Origin: a virus
Virus record (IMG/VR): IMGVR_UViG_3300046642_000376
Coordinates: 1 to 40,695 of that record
Reading direction: 5' to 3' (one strand)
DNA length: 40,695 bases
The position numbers and the translations under genes are program-made. The notes beneath the pieces are model-generated. The model was not told the origin of the DNA. It did no database searches and worked only from the letters and a program-made list of their open reading frames with translations. Every line of letters begins with the position of its first letter. Position 1 is the stretch's first letter. Shown here one piece after another: positions 5,712 to 13,129 of the stretch.

Positions 5712-6454
5712 GTCTTCACCAAACGTCAGACGCCAAGCACTTCGATCGGGCCTTCATCTCCGTCACGCGCCTGCGTCGCCTGAAGTCACCGTTCTTCGTC
5801 GTCAAGGACTGGATCATGGACTCTGGAGCCTTCAGCACGCTGCGAACCCATGGCGGCTACCCCCAGCCGGTGGAGGAGTACGCCGATGAAATCGCGCGCT
5901 GGGTGCGGGTCGGGCAGCTCCGCGCCGTCGTCACGCAGGACTACATGTGCGAGCCGTTCATGCTGGCGCTGACAGGCCTGACGGTGCCCGAGCACCAGGC
6001 ACTCACCATCGAGCGGTACGATCGCTTGCGCGCGTTGGTCTCGCCGTCGGTCTACGTCATGCCGGTGTTGCAGGGGTACGCCCCGAGCGACTACGTCTCA
6101 CACATCGCGCAGTACGGCCACCGCCTCGCCCCGCGTGCCTGGGTCGGCGTCGGCTCCATCTGCAAGCGCAACGGGACACCGGCCGAAGTCGTCGCGCTGC
6201 TGCGAGCGATCAAGCAGACGCGGCCGGACCTTCGCCTGCACGGGTTCGGCCTCAAGATCACGGCGTTGGAATCGAGCACGGTCTGTCAGTACCTCGACAC
6301 GGCTGACTCGATGGCCTGGAGCTTCCGCGCGCGGAAACACGGCTGGAACCAAAACGACTGGCGCGAGGCCGAGTACTTCGTCCGAGAGATTGAGCTGTTA
6401 CTGAAGCGCAGCGACACCGACTCGCTTCTGCCTTTCGAGAAGGAGCAACAGTGA
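5687..6454 (+). CDS. dpdA: DpdA-like 7-deazaguanine DNA transglycosylase (TGT superfamily)
   Basis: This is a TIM-barrel protein related to tRNA-guanine transglycosylase, in the short phage DpdA-like group. In phages such enzymes exchange guanine in DNA for a 7-deazaguanine such as preQ0. Counting from GTG 5696, motifs in order are DSGAF (Asp42), QDYMCEP (Asp82), LQG (Gln126-Gly127), GVGSIC (151-156), GFGLK (183-187) and ADSMAW (Asp204). They line up with the substrate-binding and nucleophile motifs of TGT. The C-terminal zinc site of tRNA enzymes is absent. GTG 5696 has AGGA spaced well and gives the family's usual start (FYVG at residue 3); ATG 5687 is the outer start. I see no folE, queD, queE or queC homologue, so the base would have to come from the host. 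Confidence 0.75.
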   Translation: MERVQFYVGLHQTSDAKHFDRAFISVTRLRRLKSPFFVVKDWIMDSGAFSTLRTHGGYPQPVEEYADEIARWVRVGQLRAVVTQDYMCEPFMLALTGLTVPEHQALTIERYDRLRALVSPSVYVMPVLQGYAPSDYVSHIAQYGHRLAPRAWVGVGSICKRNGTPAEVVALLRAIKQTRPDLRLHGFGLKITALESSTVCQYLDTADSMAWSFRARKHGWNQNDWREAEYFVREIELLLKRSDTDSLLPFEKEQQ

Positions 6455-6726
6455 AGAAGCACGGCTACGTCTCAACGCACCGCACGATCGATCGGACGTG
6501 CCCCGCCTGCGGGCGCAGCCTGAACGCGGCGACCGGTGTGTCGGTGGACGCCGCTGACCAGAACCCCCAGATGAGCGACGGCGACATCACGACGTGCGCC
6601 TACTGCGGCGCGGTGTCCGTCGTCACGGGCGACGCGCTGCGCCTGGCGACCGACGACGACCTGGCGCGACTGCCCGACGAGCTGCGGCACCTCGCGCTGA
6701 CGTTCATCCGAGCGAGGAGCGAATAA
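6451..6726 (+). CDS. Zinc-ribbon protein, 91 aa
   Basis: GTG 6451 overlaps the stop of the transglycosylase gene (GTGA). CPACGRSLNAATGV (Cys17, Cys20) and CAYCGAVSVVTGDALR (about 48-51) form a classic four-cysteine zinc ribbon. The pattern with TGDALR and a following acidic helix (TDDDLARLPDELRHL) is familiar from phage zinc-ribbon proteins of unknown function. Coupling to dpdA may mean a shared role, but the same protein type occurs in phages without dpdA. Confidence 0.7.
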   Translation: MKKHGYVSTHRTIDRTCPACGRSLNAATGVSVDAADQNPQMSDGDITTCAYCGAVSVVTGDALRLATDDDLARLPDELRHLALTFIRARSE

Positions 6727-7124
6727 TGGCGATGGTTCGCCTGACGGCAGATCAAGCGCGCCGCGCCGGCCTGGGCCTCATCGCCCAGCCGCGCGAGCAC
6801 AAGTACCACGCGGAACCCCAGGTCGTGGACGGCGCCCGATTCGACAGCAAGAGGGAGTCAACGCGCTGGGGCTGGCTGCAGCTGCGCGTGAAGGTCGGCG
6901 AGATTCGCGATCTGCAGCGCCAGGTGGAGTACCCGATCAACGTGACCAACATGGAGACGGGCGAGATTATCTACTGCGGCGCGTACGTCGCCGACTTCGT
7001 CTACGTCGAGGTCGCGTCCGGCGCGAAGGTCGTAGAAGACAGCAAGGGCGTACGCACTGCCGTCTTCATCCTGAAGAAAAAACTCGTGGAGGCGCTCTAT
7101 GGCATCCACATCACCGAGCAGTGA
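6726..7124 (+). CDS. DUF1064-family PD-(D/E)XK nuclease-like protein, 132 aa
   Basis: ATG 6726 shares a base with the upstream TAA and has GAGGAG at 6714-6719. The sequence follows the DUF1064 layout: KYHAEPQVVDGARFDSKRE (Glu44), then VADF (Asp90), then VVEDSKG (Asp105 and Lys107), then LKKKLVEALYGIHI. These are the expected acidic and lysine residues of a PD-(D/E)XK nuclease core. Members are usually phage or prophage proteins, sometimes annotated as Holliday-junction or endonuclease-like. It could process replication intermediates or degrade host DNA; if DNA is modified by the neighbouring DpdA, self-protection is a possible link, which is inference. Confidence 0.8.
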   Translation: MAMVRLTADQARRAGLGLIAQPREHKYHAEPQVVDGARFDSKRESTRWGWLQLRVKVGEIRDLQRQVEYPINVTNMETGEIIYCGAYVADFVYVEVASGAKVVEDSKGVRTAVFILKKKLVEALYGIHITEQ

Positions 7125-7132
7125 GGTAGCCG

Positions 7133-7597
7133 ATGTCTGACGCCCGCACCCCTGACCCACGCTGCGAGCACGGTGTGCCGATGCACGAGCACTGCTCGGC
7201 CTGTCCTACGGGTATTACTTTTGATTCGGCGTATGAGGCTGACGCCCGCCCCCCTGACGACACCCCGCGCTGCTACAACTGCGGGAAGCCTGCGACTCAT
7301 CCGACGCGCTATCCAGATCGGCGCTGGTGTGATACGTGTGTGCTCCGCTGGACGTTCGATTCTAATGGACACATGGTGTGGATTGGACAGGAGACTCAAA
7401 TGGACAGCGACCCGCGAACAGGAGAAGGTCGCGCCGCGCCCGTCGCCCCTGACGACACCCTCACACGCCTTGCACTGAAGGGCGTGAATCACAGCGATGA
7501 CCAATACCACCTGAAACAGTTACGCGCCGAAGTCTCCCGTCTCCAGCAGGAGAACGCCCTACTCCGTCGCAGCCTGGAGATGTTGGGCCGGCTATAA
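7133..7597 (+). CDS. Double zinc-ribbon protein with C-terminal leucine zipper, 154 aa
   Basis: ATG 7133, with TGAGG just upstream. It has two cysteine clusters: CEHG...HCSAC (residues 11-24) and CYNCGKPA...WCDTC (about 47-69). After a flexible middle, residues 124-152 form an amphipathic coiled coil (HLKQLRAEVSRLQQENALL). The architecture suggests a dimeric DNA- or RNA-binding regulator. The two cysteine pairs and the zipper may be separate modules fused together. No specific family is recognised. Confidence 0.65.
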   Translation: MSDARTPDPRCEHGVPMHEHCSACPTGITFDSAYEADARPPDDTPRCYNCGKPATHPTRYPDRRWCDTCVLRWTFDSNGHMVWIGQETQMDSDPRTGEGRAAPVAPDDTLTRLALKGVNHSDDQYHLKQLRAEVSRLQQENALLRRSLEMLGRL

Positions 7598-7612
7598 CAA
7601 AGGAGGTGTGAG

Positions 7613-7777
7613 ATGAGCTACGACGAACGCTGCGACGAACTGGCGCGTGTGTTCTTGGAGAGCGAACCCGCCGACGTCAACACCGAAGAGAACGTCGCGC
7701 GCATCGCGCAGGCGATTCAAGACACGATCGAGGGGGAACTGGCCGACCTGCAGGACAAGGACGAACAGGAGGCGTGA
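7613..7777 (+). CDS. Small acidic hypothetical protein, 54 aa
   Basis: ATG 7613 follows AAGGAGGTG at 7600-7608, the strongest Shine-Dalgarno in the early region. The protein starts MSYDERCDELARVFLES and ends DKDEQEA. It is acidic, all-helical, with no domain recognised; a small anti-host or DNA-mimic protein is possible on charge alone. AGGAGG at its end serves the next gene, whose ATG comes one base after the stop. Confidence 0.7.
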   Translation: MSYDERCDELARVFLESEPADVNTEENVARIAQAIQDTIEGELADLQDKDEQEA

Positions 7778-7778
7778 G

Positions 7779-8003
7779 ATGAGCGCGGTCAGTCGAACAA
7801 CGCTCTACAACCGACGCCAAAGTGTCGCGACCTTGCAAGACCTAGCGATGCCTGGGTTCGCGGTGACGTACGACCCTGATCTGCGATTCGTCGTGATGAG
7901 CATGAAGGACGGCAAGACCTACAAGTTCGGCCGCTACGAGGTCGTCCATGCCTGGCTGGACGGGTACAGCCGAGGCGTGCTCAGCGAGGACGACGAGACC
8001 TAG
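7779..8003 (+). CDS. Hypothetical protein, 74 aa, last early gene
   Basis: ATG 7779 is served by AGGAGG inside the previous gene. The sequence has two beta stretches (FAVTYDPDLRFVVMSMKDGKTYKFGRY) and a C-terminal helix (EVVHAWLDGYSRGVL), then an acidic tail. It is soluble and of unknown family. After it, 8004-8118 is a GC-rich convergent gap where early plus-strand and late minus-strand transcription meet. I see no clean hairpin-plus-T-run terminator there. Confidence 0.7.
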   Translation: MSAVSRTTLYNRRQSVATLQDLAMPGFAVTYDPDLRFVVMSMKDGKTYKFGRYEVVHAWLDGYSRGVLSEDDET

Positions 8004-8118
8004 CTCGCACGGGTCCGCGCACGGCGGCGGCATCGGCGCCGGCTGTGGGACGTTGACGTGACAGTGACAGCAGGCGATCCGCGTGATGTGGAGCGCGAGC
8101 ACACCGACCGCGAGCAGC

Positions 8119-8331
8119 CTAGCGCCCACCGAGCCTGGGCACCATCGGGCCTGACCCCAGAATCCCAAACGCCGACAGCACCAAGATCACGATCACCAGC
8201 ACGACGACGACCCAGATGATGGCGTCGATCAGCGGCGGGTGGTTCGGCGTGAGTCGCGCGAGCACCCAGACCGCCAGGCCACCGAGCAGCGCGGTGATGA
8301 CGATGTAGAGCAGCAGCATCAAGACAGTCAT
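8119..8331 (-). CDS. Holin-like small membrane protein, 70 aa
   Basis: Read from ATG 8331. Two transmembrane helices (LMLLLYIVITALLGGLAVWVL, residues 4-24, and IIWVVVVLVIVILVLSAFGIL, 38-58) are separated by a short polar loop (TPNHPPLID). Size and topology fit a two-helix holin or a similar phage membrane protein. It is the last gene of the late minus-strand block, next to the glycosidase-like gene and a tiny membrane protein. I call it holin-like by topology and position only. Confidence 0.6.
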   Translation of the reverse strand: MTVLMLLLYIVITALLGGLAVWVLARLTPNHPPLIDAIIWVVVVLVIVILVLSAFGILGSGPMVPRLGGR

Positions 8332-8343
8332 GGTGTTCTCCTG

Positions 8344-9180
8344 TTACCGCGTTGACCAGTCGGTGAGCACCTCGATGATGCGCTCGCGGAACGTGCCGTC
8401 GTATTTGCGAACGCCGAAGCGCGAGCCGGCGTCCCCGACTGCCGATGGCAGACCGTCGGTCCATTGATACATGGTCGCGAGCTGCACGTTCATCTGCTGA
8501 AACCAGGTGAGGTCGGCCGCGAGGTACGCGGCGCCGCGTGCTTCGCTCAGCTGCGTCGTGCGCCGCAGCTCGCCCCAGCCCTTCGTCTGCAGCTCGTAGT
8601 GAAAGCCAAACTCGGTGATCGCGATCGGCCGGTTCGCGAGCAGCGCGACGATGTGCGCCTGCTCGCGCCAGCGCGGCTCTACCTCCTGGCCGGGTGTCGG
8701 GTCTTGCGTCCACGGGTCAGCCGGGTAGCGGTGCAGCGCGCACCCGAGGTCGCTCGGCCAGTCGAGCACCCCGGCGGCTTCCAGATAATCGAGACCGTTG
8801 TTGCGCCGGCAGTCGGAGACGCCGCCGCTCCAGATTTCCCCGATGAAGTTTAGCCCCTCGCGCAGCTTCGTGTACGAGTCCATGACGAACGTGCCGAAGT
8901 CGGCCGGCGAGACGCCCCACAGGTTCAGCTCGTTGCCCAGCTCGATGCCGCAGTCGGTGCGCCCAGCCAGGAGCACGCCGAGGTCGTGAACGAGACCGGG
9001 GTCTACGCTCTGCACCAGGAAGAGCGCCTCGACCCGACGCGGCGTCGCGTGATCGCAGACGTCGAGAATTTCAGCGGCGCGCTCCACCGTCTCCACGCCC
9101 GCGCGTGTGGTCATCGGCCCCCAGGAGCTGATGACATCGAGGTCAACCTGCGTGCTGCCGCCGTTCAGGCCTATTCGCAT
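8344..9180 (-). CDS. GH-A-clan-like glycoside hydrolase, 278 aa
   Basis: A TIM-barrel glycosidase-like protein. GNELN (Glu84) fits the acid/base Asn-Glu of clan GH-A, LHRYP (His150) fits the conserved His-x-Tyr, and AITEFGF (Glu190) fits the nucleophile strand. All three landmarks occur in the right order and spacing. Close residues give no clear single family (GH5- or GH39-like). ATG 9180 is chosen over TTG 9192 because it starts two bases after the stop of the tiny upstream gene. It could be a virion depolymerase that trims host surface glycans, or the lysis enzyme, since no classical endolysin is recognisable and a holin-like gene follows. Confidence 0.65.
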   Translation of the reverse strand: MRIGLNGGSTQVDLDVISSWGPMTTRAGVETVERAAEILDVCDHATPRRVEALFLVQSVDPGLVHDLGVLLAGRTDCGIELGNELNLWGVSPADFGTFVMDSYTKLREGLNFIGEIWSGGVSDCRRNNGLDYLEAAGVLDWPSDLGCALHRYPADPWTQDPTPGQEVEPRWREQAHIVALLANRPIAITEFGFHYELQTKGWGELRRTTQLSEARGAAYLAADLTWFQQMNVQLATMYQWTDGLPSAVGDAGSRFGVRKYDGTFRERIIEVLTDWSTR

Positions 9181-9181
9181 C

Positions 9182-9277
9182 TCAGAATCCAATCCACCAG
9201 GCCCAGGCCCAGAGCGCCACGACAGCGCCGGTCCCGAGGACCGCGTACGAGAGCCACGTCAGCCGACGCGGGCACAT
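9182..9277 (-). CDS. Tiny single-pass membrane protein, 31 aa
   Basis: Read from ATG 9277, three bases after the stop of the upstream glycosidase-like gene; its TGA lies one base before the next ATG. A short basic start (MCPRRL) is followed by a single hydrophobic helix (WLSYAVLGTGAVVALWAWAW). The Trp-rich membrane segment with positive N-terminus predicts the C-terminus outside. Its fit between two genes with no spare bases supports it. It might aid lysis with the holin-like protein; there is no sequence family to confirm that. Confidence 0.5.
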   Translation of the reverse strand: MCPRRLTWLSYAVLGTGAVVALWAWAWWIGF

Positions 9278-9280
9278 GCG

Positions 9281-10639
9281 TCACGTTTCCAGCAGCGCGT
9301 CTTGCGACACCACCAGCGGCGGGTAGACGACGGTGCGCGAACTGCGACCAGGGACGCGCACGCCGTTGAGAATGAACCCGAGCATCCCATCGTCGGGTCC
9401 GTTGATAACGAACGACTCGCCCGACGACAGCGTGACGTCGAGCTTCTGCTCGGTCTCAGGGTCGATCCCGGTGATGTGGTAGCGCCCGCCGTCGGGCACC
9501 ACCTGCGTGAACGTGCGCCGGCCCTTGATGCCGCACAGCGTCTGCGTGAAGCGCCCGTCGGCGAACGCGCAGTACGTGCGGTTGACGCCCTCGCCGCCGT
9601 CGGGCCAGCCGGTGATGTCGGACACGAGCGCCTGCGGCGCGATGTTCGGGTTGCCGGCGCTCTTGCGCCAGTTCTCGACATCCGGCGGCATCCACGCGTC
9701 CACCTGGCGCACGGCCTTGAGAATCGCCGGCAGGTTGTCAATCTCCCAGAGGTTCGCGTGCCTCCCGTGCGCGGGGTCTTCGATGCCCATGACCATGTCG
9801 CCGACGTGCAGCACCCACAGCGCGCCGCCGCTCTGCACCGTGACCGCGCGCAGCATCGCGAGCTGCAGCGGACTCTCCAGCGTGTTGAGCGAGCTGTTCA
9901 CGCCAGGGGGTTCGTTGCCCGAGTAGACGTAGCGCGTGTCCTTCGCGTTGAACCCTTGCCGCACCATGCGCCAGCCGCCGTCACCGTCGCCGCGATCGGA
10001 ATGGTCGGTGCCGAGCGAGGCGCCGGCCGCGCCGGTCGCGTCGGACATTTCCTGATCGAGAATGCTCGATGAGAGCGCGACGAGCGGCACGCCAGACTCC
10101 ACCAGAAGGACGCGCGCACACTCGCGCAGCTGCTCGATCGTGCCGCCGTTCTGCGCCCATTCGTTCCACACTTCGACGTCGATCACGCCCGACGGTTTCG
10201 GTGCGATGAGCTGCGCCAGCCGCAGCGACAGGGCGGTCGGGTTCGGGTACGGCGAGCCGAAGACCGTCGTCTCGACGCGCATCCCGCGCGCGTGCGCGGA
10301 GCCGGTCGAGCCGAGAAACACCGCGTCGTAGTCGGGCCAGGTCGGATCGATCGCGTTGCCGAGCCAGTCCACCTGGCAGAGCATTCGCAAATAATCCGGC
10401 GGCAAAATCTCGAGCCTCAGACACGTTTCGATCAGCCAGTCCAAGTTCGCGAGGAGGCGCGGGCGATCGTTGCGCCAGCCCTGCATCAGCCAGAAGAACG
10501 TCATCCCGAGCGCGTGGAAGTCGCCGCTGTCGTCGTAGATCGCTTTGCCGCGCCAGCGTACGGTGCCGCGTCGGCCAGGGACGAGAACCGGCCCGCCGGC
10601 CACGACGGCGTTGAGCATCGCGAGCGTGCTCGCGTTCAT
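9281..10639 (-). CDS. Glycosidase-like virion/tail protein, 452 aa
   Basis: The N-terminal two thirds look like a TIM barrel: FHALGMTFFWLMQGW, VFLGSTGSAHARGMRVE, then VIDVEVWNEW with Glu160 as a GH-A-type acid/base, and YVYSGNEPPG (Glu243) as a possible second carboxylate. LWVLHVGDMVMG and HANLWEIDNLPAIL match regions seen in phage glycosidase-like tail proteins. The last 130 residues are beta-rich and could be a carbohydrate-binding or oligomerisation domain. A capsule- or exopolysaccharide-degrading depolymerase is the best guess. The start ATG overlaps the upstream stop (ATGA). Confidence 0.55.
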   Translation of the reverse strand: MNASTLAMLNAVVAGGPVLVPGRRGTVRWRGKAIYDDSGDFHALGMTFFWLMQGWRNDRPRLLANLDWLIETCLRLEILPPDYLRMLCQVDWLGNAIDPTWPDYDAVFLGSTGSAHARGMRVETTVFGSPYPNPTALSLRLAQLIAPKPSGVIDVEVWNEWAQNGGTIEQLRECARVLLVESGVPLVALSSSILDQEMSDATGAAGASLGTDHSDRGDGDGGWRMVRQGFNAKDTRYVYSGNEPPGVNSSLNTLESPLQLAMLRAVTVQSGGALWVLHVGDMVMGIEDPAHGRHANLWEIDNLPAILKAVRQVDAWMPPDVENWRKSAGNPNIAPQALVSDITGWPDGGEGVNRTYCAFADGRFTQTLCGIKGRRTFTQVVPDGGRYHITGIDPETEQKLDVTLSSGESFVINGPDDGMLGFILNGVRVPGRSSRTVVYPPLVVSQDALLET

Positions 10640-11043
10640 GGGCGCAGCACGGGCACGTTCAACGCGCCCAAGAATTTGTAGCAGGTGCCGCGCTCGGCGA
10701 CCGGGATGCCTGGCGACTGCGGGTACGCCTGCCCAGGCCAGAACGTGACGTTGCCGGCAGCGTCGCGCGCGACGACTTCAAAGTCGGCCCAGGCGTTCTC
10801 GGGCCGCACCTCCAGCGTGCCGTTCGGCTGACACGAGAGCGTACACTTCGCGCCCGTGAACCGTGGCGTGTGTCCGTCGGCTTCGTACGGCCCGAGCGTT
10901 TTCTGGTTGGTCGGGTCGGGGTTCGCCGTTTGCAGAATCGTCATGTCGCGCCCGTCGCCGAGCTTCACGGTCGCGGTCGTATACCGGATCGACAGCTCGG
11001 GTGGGTTCGCGTCGCCGACGTGCGTGCGTGCCATCACATCCAT
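10636..11043 (-). CDS. Hypothetical late protein, 135 aa
   Basis: ATG 11043 with AGGAG about nine bases upstream. It is a beta-rich soluble protein (LSIRYTTATVKLGDGRDMTIL; CTLSCQPNGTLEVRPE; DFEVVARDAAGNVTFW), perhaps an Ig-like or carbohydrate-binding fold. It lies between internal-virion-like genes and the first glycosidase-like gene and overlaps the latter by four bases, so a structural or tail-accessory role is likely. No known family. Confidence 0.65.
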   Translation of the reverse strand: MDVMARTHVGDANPPELSIRYTTATVKLGDGRDMTILQTANPDPTNQKTLGPYEADGHTPRFTGAKCTLSCQPNGTLEVRPENAWADFEVVARDAAGNVTFWPGQAYPQSPGIPVAERGTCYKFLGALNVPVLRP

Positions 11044-11052
11044 TCGGGTCTC

Positions 11053-11667
11053 CTACCTTTGCAGCCGCTCCAGCAGTGCCTCGTAGAGCGCGTTGATCAA
11101 CGGCGGCTTCGCGCCTGGCACGTTCACCGAGGGCGCCAGGCCGAGAAAGCCGATGTCCTTGCGGTTCGGTTCCGCCATCTGCGCGAGGTCGTTGACGCCC
11201 TGCGCGCCGCCGATCGTGCTCAGCCCCTGCGCGTAGGGCGCGGCAGCGTCGAGCGCCGAGGCGACCGGCTTCGCGGCCCATTGCGCGAGCTTCCCGGTGT
11301 GCCAGCCGGTCTTACTGCCGGCCCAGGCGCCCTTCGCGGACCCGGCGAGACCCGCGATAAATCCGATCGGGCCTCCTTCGTACGCACCGACGAGCGGCGG
11401 CGACACGGCGCCGGCCACGCGCCCGATCGTGGCGGCGGTCTTCGGGACCGTCGGACTGGTCGCGAAGTTCAGGACGCTGCTGGCGGCGGCGGGCAGCGCG
11501 GCGCCGGCTGTGGCCGACGTCAGCCCGCTCAACGTGCCTGGTCGTTTCGGCGGCTCGGTCAGCGCGACCATGCGCTCCAGCTCGGATGGCGTGAGCTGCG
11601 ACAGATCCGCCTTCGGGTTCTTGAACACCGCGAGGAGGTCGGCGTCGGTCAGATCGTCTTCACCCAT
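11053..11667 (-). CDS. Putative internal virion/ejection protein, 204 aa
   Basis: ATG 11667 with GGAG in the preceding stop region. An acidic helical start (EDDLTDADLLAVF) is followed by long Ala/Gly-rich, GxxxG-like segments (ATAGAALPAAASSVLNF; GPIGFIAGLAGSAKGAWAG) able to insert in membranes, then a helical tail. In podophages, such proteins lie after the nozzle and fibres and are ejected to form a channel. Assignment rests on composition and position. Confidence 0.5.
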   Translation of the reverse strand: MGEDDLTDADLLAVFKNPKADLSQLTPSELERMVALTEPPKRPGTLSGLTSATAGAALPAAASSVLNFATSPTVPKTAATIGRVAGAVSPPLVGAYEGGPIGFIAGLAGSAKGAWAGSKTGWHTGKLAQWAAKPVASALDAAAPYAQGLSTIGGAQGVNDLAQMAEPNRKDIGFLGLAPSVNVPGAKPPLINALYEALLERLQR

Positions 11668-11671
11668 GCCG

Positions 11672-13129
11672 TTACTCCAGCCCGAGCGCCTTGCGGCGCG
11701 ACTTCATCGTGTTGAGATTGCGCGTCGCGCCTGGCGGTGGTGTGGCCGGCGGCGGCGTCTGCGGCGGCGGCGCGGCCGGCGCTTGCCCGTTGCCGATCAT
11801 CTGCTCGGTCACATGCGTGATCGCCGCCCCGTAGCCCATGAGCGTGAGATCCATTTCGCGCTGCATCAGCGAGAGGACGTCGTTCAACGTCTGCGGATTC
11901 ATCGACGCGTCCACGAGACGCTTCGCGGCCTTCATCGACGCGTCCGACGCGCCGGACACCGACCCCGTCGAGCCTTCGATGATCTTGCCGTATTCCGACG
12001 CGTACGTCTGGATCGCGTTCGCCAGCTGCTGCGAGTCGGAGTCGCCGAGCAGGTTGATCTTCCCCGACTGAATCGCGGCGTTGATGAACGGGTACTGCGT
12101 GCGCGGCACCTTCGACGCGACATCTCGGATGATCGCGATCTGCCCCAAGGCCTTCGTCTCTGACGCTTCTGCTGTCGAGGACAGGTTCTGCAGGGTGTCG
12201 AGCGCGTGGGCGTCGGCGTGCGTCGCGAACTGCTTCTGAACCGAAGCGGCAGGCGACAGCCCGAGGATCTTGTCCTGCTCGGCGACTTTGTTGAGGAGCG
12301 CGAAGCGTTCGGGTTGTTTGCCCATCCCGAGCGGCGGCATCTTGCCGGTGATGCGATACGCGACCGCCGCCCGCTCCAGGCTGTCCGGCGTGAACTGGCC
12401 GGGGCCGGGAGGGCCAGCAGCCGCGCCACCCGCACCAGACGCGCTGGGAGGCGGCGCCATGTCGGGAATGATTTGCATGCCACCAGACTCAGGATCGAAG
12501 GCCGCGATGGCCGGCTTGCCTTTGTAGGTCACCGGCACATGCTGCAACGCGCGCGGCACCGGCTCCTTGCTCGCGGTCTGCTTCGGCGCGATGCCGGTGA
12601 AGTTGATCGTGCTCGGCGCGTTGAGCGAGCTGGTCGGATCCGCCGTCGTGTTCAGACTACCAGGCGGGGTCACGGGTGTCGCCTTCATCGCCAACGTCCC
12701 CGGCGCCGTCCCCGGTATCAGGCCCGAGGGCGCCGACTGCGGCAGCGCGCCGTAGCCCTGCATCTGCTTGACCTGCGCGCCTGGCACCTCTGGGAAGAAC
12801 GGCTCCAGGCCGGGGTTGCCTTTGAGCATGAAGGCTTTTGTGCCGGCGCTCACCGGGCCAGGGTTCAGGAGCGGGAGCAAGTCGCGCGCCTGCGTCGCCG
12901 CGTGATCGGCGGCAGTGCTGGCGGCGATGTCGCGCCGCTGCTTGTCGAGGATGTCGAGCTGGTCGCGCATCCGCGCGTCGGTCATCTGCGCGATCTGCAT
13001 CCGCTGATCGACTTCCTGTTGCGCGACGCTGTTGCGGACCTTGGAGTCTTCGTCTGCACGCAGCCGCGCGAGGAGCGCCTCCAGGCCCACGCCCGCGCCC
13101 GCGCCGGCCCCGAGCCAGTTGAAGGCCAT
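11672..13129 (-). CDS. Putative internal virion protein, 485 aa
   Basis: ATG 13129 shares a base with the upstream TAA and follows GGAGG. A hydrophobic Ala/Gly start (FNWLGAGAGAGVGLEALLARL) leads into a long coiled-coil-like region (RMQIAQMTDARMRDQLDILDKQRRDI). Pro-rich linkers follow. A helical domain at about residues 270-460 contains VAYRITGKMPPLG and SKVPRTQYPFINAAIQSGK, which recur in internal or ejection proteins of environmental podophages. The tail is proline-rich (PAAPPPQTPPPATPPPG). The likely role is DNA ejection. Longer upstream frames overlap the previous gene and are rejected. Confidence 0.6.
   Translation of the reverse strand: MAFNWLGAGAGAGVGLEALLARLRADEDSKVRNSVAQQEVDQRMQIAQMTDARMRDQLDILDKQRRDIAASTAADHAATQARDLLPLLNPGPVSAGTKAFMLKGNPGLEPFFPEVPGAQVKQMQGYGALPQSAPSGLIPGTAPGTLAMKATPVTPPGSLNTTADPTSSLNAPSTINFTGIAPKQTASKEPVPRALQHVPVTYKGKPAIAAFDPESGGMQIIPDMAPPPSASGAGGAAAGPPGPGQFTPDSLERAAVAYRITGKMPPLGMGKQPERFALLNKVAEQDKILGLSPAASVQKQFATHADAHALDTLQNLSSTAEASETKALGQIAIIRDVASKVPRTQYPFINAAIQSGKINLLGDSDSQQLANAIQTYASEYGKIIEGSTGSVSGASDASMKAAKRLVDASMNPQTLNDVLSLMQREMDLTLMGYGAAITHVTEQMIGNGQAPAAPPPQTPPPATPPPGATRNLNTMKSRRKALGLE

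Noticed and set aside
7842-8168. Minus-strand Cys/Pro-rich frame resembling an Rz1-type lipoprotein at its start
   Set aside because: No proper lipobox, overlaps the holin-like gene by 50 bases and runs 160 bases into the last early gene. Worth a second look but not supported.
9107-10072. 321-aa plus-strand frame
   Set aside because: Arg/His/Val-rich mirror of the glycosidase-like genes, opposite to the operon.
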